Below are positions 43,926 through 44,548 of a DNA stretch of 44,548 bases, in pieces. The stretch lies in contig DFXM01000013.1 in assembly GCA_002381695.1 (NCBI GenBank), forward strand, positions 1-44,548, in the 5' to 3' direction. Under the pieces are notes generated by a model. The model was given only the letters and a program-made list of their open reading frames with translations, ran no database searches and had not been told where the DNA came from. Source of the stretch: Clostridium sp. UBA4108. Lineage in GTDB: Bacteria; Bacillota; Clostridia; Clostridiales; Clostridiaceae. A program made the position numbers and the translations under genes. How positions within the stretch are numbered: the first letter of the stretch is position 1; the number at the start of each line of letters is the position of its first letter.

Positions 43926-44052
43926 TCTAAACGCCCCCAAACTATATTTAATATAATAATATAATATTATATTATTATAAATAGTATATAATATTCTGAA
44001 TATTTTTACAACTTAAATTTCATGATTTTTTTGTTGGCTTCGAAGTTTTTAT

Positions 44053-44106
44053 TTTACATTATAATACAATATATTTCAGCCAACATGTATTGTATTATAA
44101 TGTAAA
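44053..44106. repeat. 19-bp perfect inverted repeat in a divergent promoter region
   Basis: Arms 44053-44071 and 44088-44106 are exact complements with a 16-nt spacer. Each arm contains TATAAT, so the repeat may be overlapping divergent promoters or an operator. Of the region 43926-44237, the left 120 nt is AT-rich without other features. Confidence 0.6.
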
Positions 44107-44117
44107 TATGGTATAAT
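44090..44117 (+). promoter_or_regulatory. Candidate promoter of the zinc-ribbon gene
   Basis: TATAAT at 44112-44117 with TTGTAT 16 nt upstream (44090-44095); a second TATAAT at 44096-44101. A start near 44124 gives a leader of about 114 nt. Confidence 0.5.
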
Positions 44118-44161
44118 GTAATTAAGATTATTTTAAGATTAATTAACCAGGCAACTTATCT

Positions 44162-44229
44162 ACCCCTTTAATCAAGGAGTTTTTTGTATGATAGTTTCTT
44201 AGTTTAATTAGTCCCTAGATTAAAGGAGG
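44162..44229 (+). promoter_or_regulatory. Leader that can hide or expose the zinc-ribbon gene SD
   Basis: CCUUUAAUC (44165-44173) is exactly complementary to GAUUAAAGG (44218-44226), which holds the SD AAAGGAGG; one more G-C pair lies beyond a mismatch. Competing local hairpin: UUUAAUUAG (44203-44211) with CUA(G)AUUAAA (44215-44224, G bulged), which uses the same AUUAAA but leaves GGAGG free. The structures exclude each other, as in a translational switch or thermosensor. Confidence 0.55.
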
Positions 44230-44237
44230 TTATCGTA

Positions 44238-44402
44238 ATGGCTGATAAAAACATTACTTGCAAAGACTGTGGAAAAGAATTTGTATTTACTGAGGGAGAA
44301 CAAGCTTTCTATAAAGAAAAAGGCTTTGAAAATGACCCAGTAAGATGCCCAGAATGTAGGAAAGCTAGAAAAAATAATAGAAACAATTTCTCAACAAAAT
44401 AG
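44238..44402 (+). CDS. 54-residue zinc-ribbon protein
   Basis: ATG 44238, 8 nt after AAAGGAGG; 54 residues. Two CxxC pairs, ITCKDCGKEF and RCPECRKARK, form a zinc ribbon, with FVFTEGEQAFYKEKGFENDP between. It belongs with the short stand-alone zinc-ribbon proteins (zf-trcl type) common in clostridia and other bacteria; function is unknown, possibly nucleic-acid related. The basic tail ARKNNRNN fits that. Its leader is structured and its transcript ends at a strong terminator. Confidence 0.88.
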   Translation: MADKNITCKDCGKEFVFTEGEQAFYKEKGFENDPVRCPECRKARKNNRNNFSTK

Positions 44403-44413
44403 CATTAAAATTC

Positions 44414-44445
44414 AAGAGTAGATTTTAAATCTACTCTTTTTTTAT
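44414..44445 (+). terminator. Intrinsic terminator after the zinc-ribbon gene
   Basis: AAGAGTAGATTT (44414-44425) with its complement (44427-44438) followed by TTTTT. Beyond it, to 44548, I see no gene. Confidence 0.88.
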
Positions 44446-44548
44446 TTCTCACATTAGAATAATATTTTTATATTTGAACATAATAACTTTATTGCTTTAA
44501 TATATAAGTTTCAATTAAATTTATGCATTATACAAATAGGCTTAAATA

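Overview
The window looks like chromosome from an AT-rich, proteolytic Clostridium-type Firmicute. Support: strong AGGAGG ribosome sites, frequent TTG/GTG starts, AGA as the usual arginine codon, two T-box leaders, a glycine riboswitch and a complete selenocysteine-dependent glycine reductase (Stickland) operon. I cannot name the species. No rRNA or tRNA gene, CRISPR array or transposase is visible.

Layout. 1-7112 (minus): glycine reductase operon grdX-trxB-trxA-grdE-grdA-grdB-grdC behind a tandem glycine riboswitch; grdA and grdB each carry an in-frame UGA followed by a bSECIS-like hairpin; grdD should lie just outside the left edge. 7284-9667: degV, trmL, a Cof-type HAD phosphatase. 9677-14137: MoxR ATPase, DUF58 and membrane transglutaminase operon. 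14264-18276: VanW protein, a soluble PRC/MgtE-N/CBS protein behind a 29-codon leader ORF with two mutually exclusive hairpins, a 46-residue membrane protein and a multi-pass membrane protein. 18353-23243: lipid kinase, pssA, an unknown gene, a Ca2+/cation exchanger, L-serine dehydratase sdaAB/sdaAA.

23607-25601 is the most foreign stretch: a higher-GC gene using CGN arginine codons, encoding an N4-bis(aminopropyl)spermidine synthase (BpsA-like) joined through a zinc ribbon to a complete AdoMet decarboxylase (SpeD). It has its own sigma-A promoter, six-codon leader ORF, structured leader and intrinsic terminator. Upstream, at the edge, lie a 38-bp palindrome and a 20-nt remnant that reads as the last codons of a Bacillus-type groEL. 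I infer one lateral transfer from Bacillaceae that carried a scrap of the donor neighbourhood.

25671-33718: ThrRS-like/uridine-kinase fusion, yetF-DUF4363, class II aldolase, NdpA-like nucleoid protein, and a CYTH-DUF5685-J-domain-membrane protein cluster. 33720-36528: promoter, leucine T-box, leuS. 36563-41763: a carboxypeptidase-regulatory-like protein, small alarmone synthetase, DUF2225 protein, metallophosphoesterase, and FlhB-C-like and FliK-like proteins. 41841-43440: tyrS with tyrosine T-box. 43515-44445: a small P-loop protein, then a 54-residue zinc-ribbon protein whose leader can hide or expose its Shine-Dalgarno (SD).

Functionally, the grd genes and L-serine dehydratase fit amino-acid fermentation. 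The theme of the window is control in 5' leaders: riboswitch, T-boxes, recoding elements, and three leader architectures (mgtE-like gene, bpsA-speD, zinc-ribbon gene) that I do not recognise as described classes. All function calls rest on reading sequence and motifs; no database search was run.
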